A stretch of 33,790 bases of DNA, taken from assembly GCA_021648465.1 (NCBI GenBank), contig JAKISR010000021.1:1-33790 (forward strand), read 5' to 3'. The notes below the pieces were generated by a model that worked only from the letters and a program-made list of their open reading frames with translations, did not search any database and was not told the origin of the DNA. Position numbers and translations under genes: made by a program. The DNA comes from Sulfurimonas sp. (GTDB taxonomy: Bacteria; Campylobacterota; Campylobacteria; Campylobacterales; Sulfurimonadaceae). Shown in pieces: positions 33,481 through 33,790 of this stretch; the stretch's first letter is position 1, and each line of letters starts with the position of its first letter.

Positions 33481-33790
33481 TATGACAATTTGCAATAATA
33501 TTTAAACGATATGATTTTTTTGAGTTTATGATTACAGTGTTCCAGAATAATTACTCATACAGGACAAGTCATCATTTGAGGGAAAACTTTAGCAAAAATT
33601 TCTAAATTTTCTCACTTAATAAAATTACCCAAATAATTCCATAACTTTGCCGACACCTCTAAGCTTATAAGAAACTCATCTTTTTTTGAATCCAGAAGCA
33701 CCAAATTAGGCTATAAAATCATTTATTATTTTTTTGACTCCATCCTTAGTAAATTTTACACTTTTTGTGCATAATCCATGATTTTTAGAC
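33481..33790 (-). other. right-end gap, possibly with decayed coding sequence
   Basis: No intact gene is seen. Translating the minus strand in one frame from about 33785 to 33685 gives KNHGLCTKSVKFTKDGVKK, then IINDFIA and a stop. The same frame continues after further stops with VSYKLRGVGKVMELFG, and a nearby stretch reads ENLEIFAKVFPQMMTCPV near 33565-33620. The look is protein-like but broken several times, and I do not recognise a family. It may be a pseudogene that continues outside the window. Confidence 0.3.

Noticed and set aside
1..33790. CRISPR array, tRNA, rRNA, prophage or restriction-modification genes
   Set aside because: No regular repeat-spacer pattern, no cloverleaf or rRNA sequence and no such protein families were seen on either strand.

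Overview
The window looks like a chromosome segment of a Campylobacterota (epsilonproteobacterial) species, most like a Sulfurimonas-type chemolithoautotroph. The evidence is the low G+C, the dense leftward gene packing, a complex I operon without ordinary nuoE/nuoF, a PflA-type flagellar motor protein, and a UbiA-family enzyme of the kind used in the futalosine menaquinone pathway. The genus is inferred; no rRNA or other marker is present. Nearly all genes are on the minus strand; miaA is the only intact plus-strand gene.

Positions 1-6413. The left edge is the 3' end of an IS30-family element that has cut the last codons from a bcp peroxiredoxin gene, which also carries a one-base frameshift in a run of nine A. 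Upstream of bcp in the same direction are a small cytochrome b-like protein, a terminator-like hairpin, a DUF420 membrane protein, a DedA protein, murG, ftsW, a membrane-anchored coiled-coil protein, a PilZ-like protein and mqnP/ubiA. From mqnP to dedA the genes overlap or nearly touch, so this is probably one operon joining menaquinone synthesis to peptidoglycan synthesis and division.

Positions 6414-10985. miaA (tRNA modification) is divergent from mqnP and convergent with a cobB-type sirtuin. A 366-base gap with a long imperfect palindrome follows, then a large exported TPR protein resembling PflA of the flagellar motor.

Positions 11115-28603. This is a complete leftward nuo (complex I) operon in the order nuoA-B-C-D-small ORF-NuoE-like-NuoF/GltD-like-nuoG-nuoG-H-I-J-K-L-M-N. 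The usual NADH-oxidising pair NuoE/NuoF is replaced by a 73-residue protein and a 664-residue fusion of a degenerate NuoF cluster domain with a GltD-like FAD/NAD(P) oxidoreductase. There are two different NuoG subunits. A 34-codon ORF fits exactly between nuoD and the NuoE-like gene. NuoH has an altered acidic loop at the quinone chamber.

Positions 28604-33790. The nuo leader holds a promoter candidate, a strong palindrome and a direct repeat. Beyond it lie an AAA+ ATPase gene, a decayed IS5-type element, nfo (endonuclease IV), a small lipoprotein gene and a hemerythrin gene with a perfect FNR-type operator where a class II activator would bind. The right end holds no intact gene, only what may be decayed coding sequence.

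No wholly new multi-gene system is evident. The most distinctive part is the modified electron-input module of complex I.
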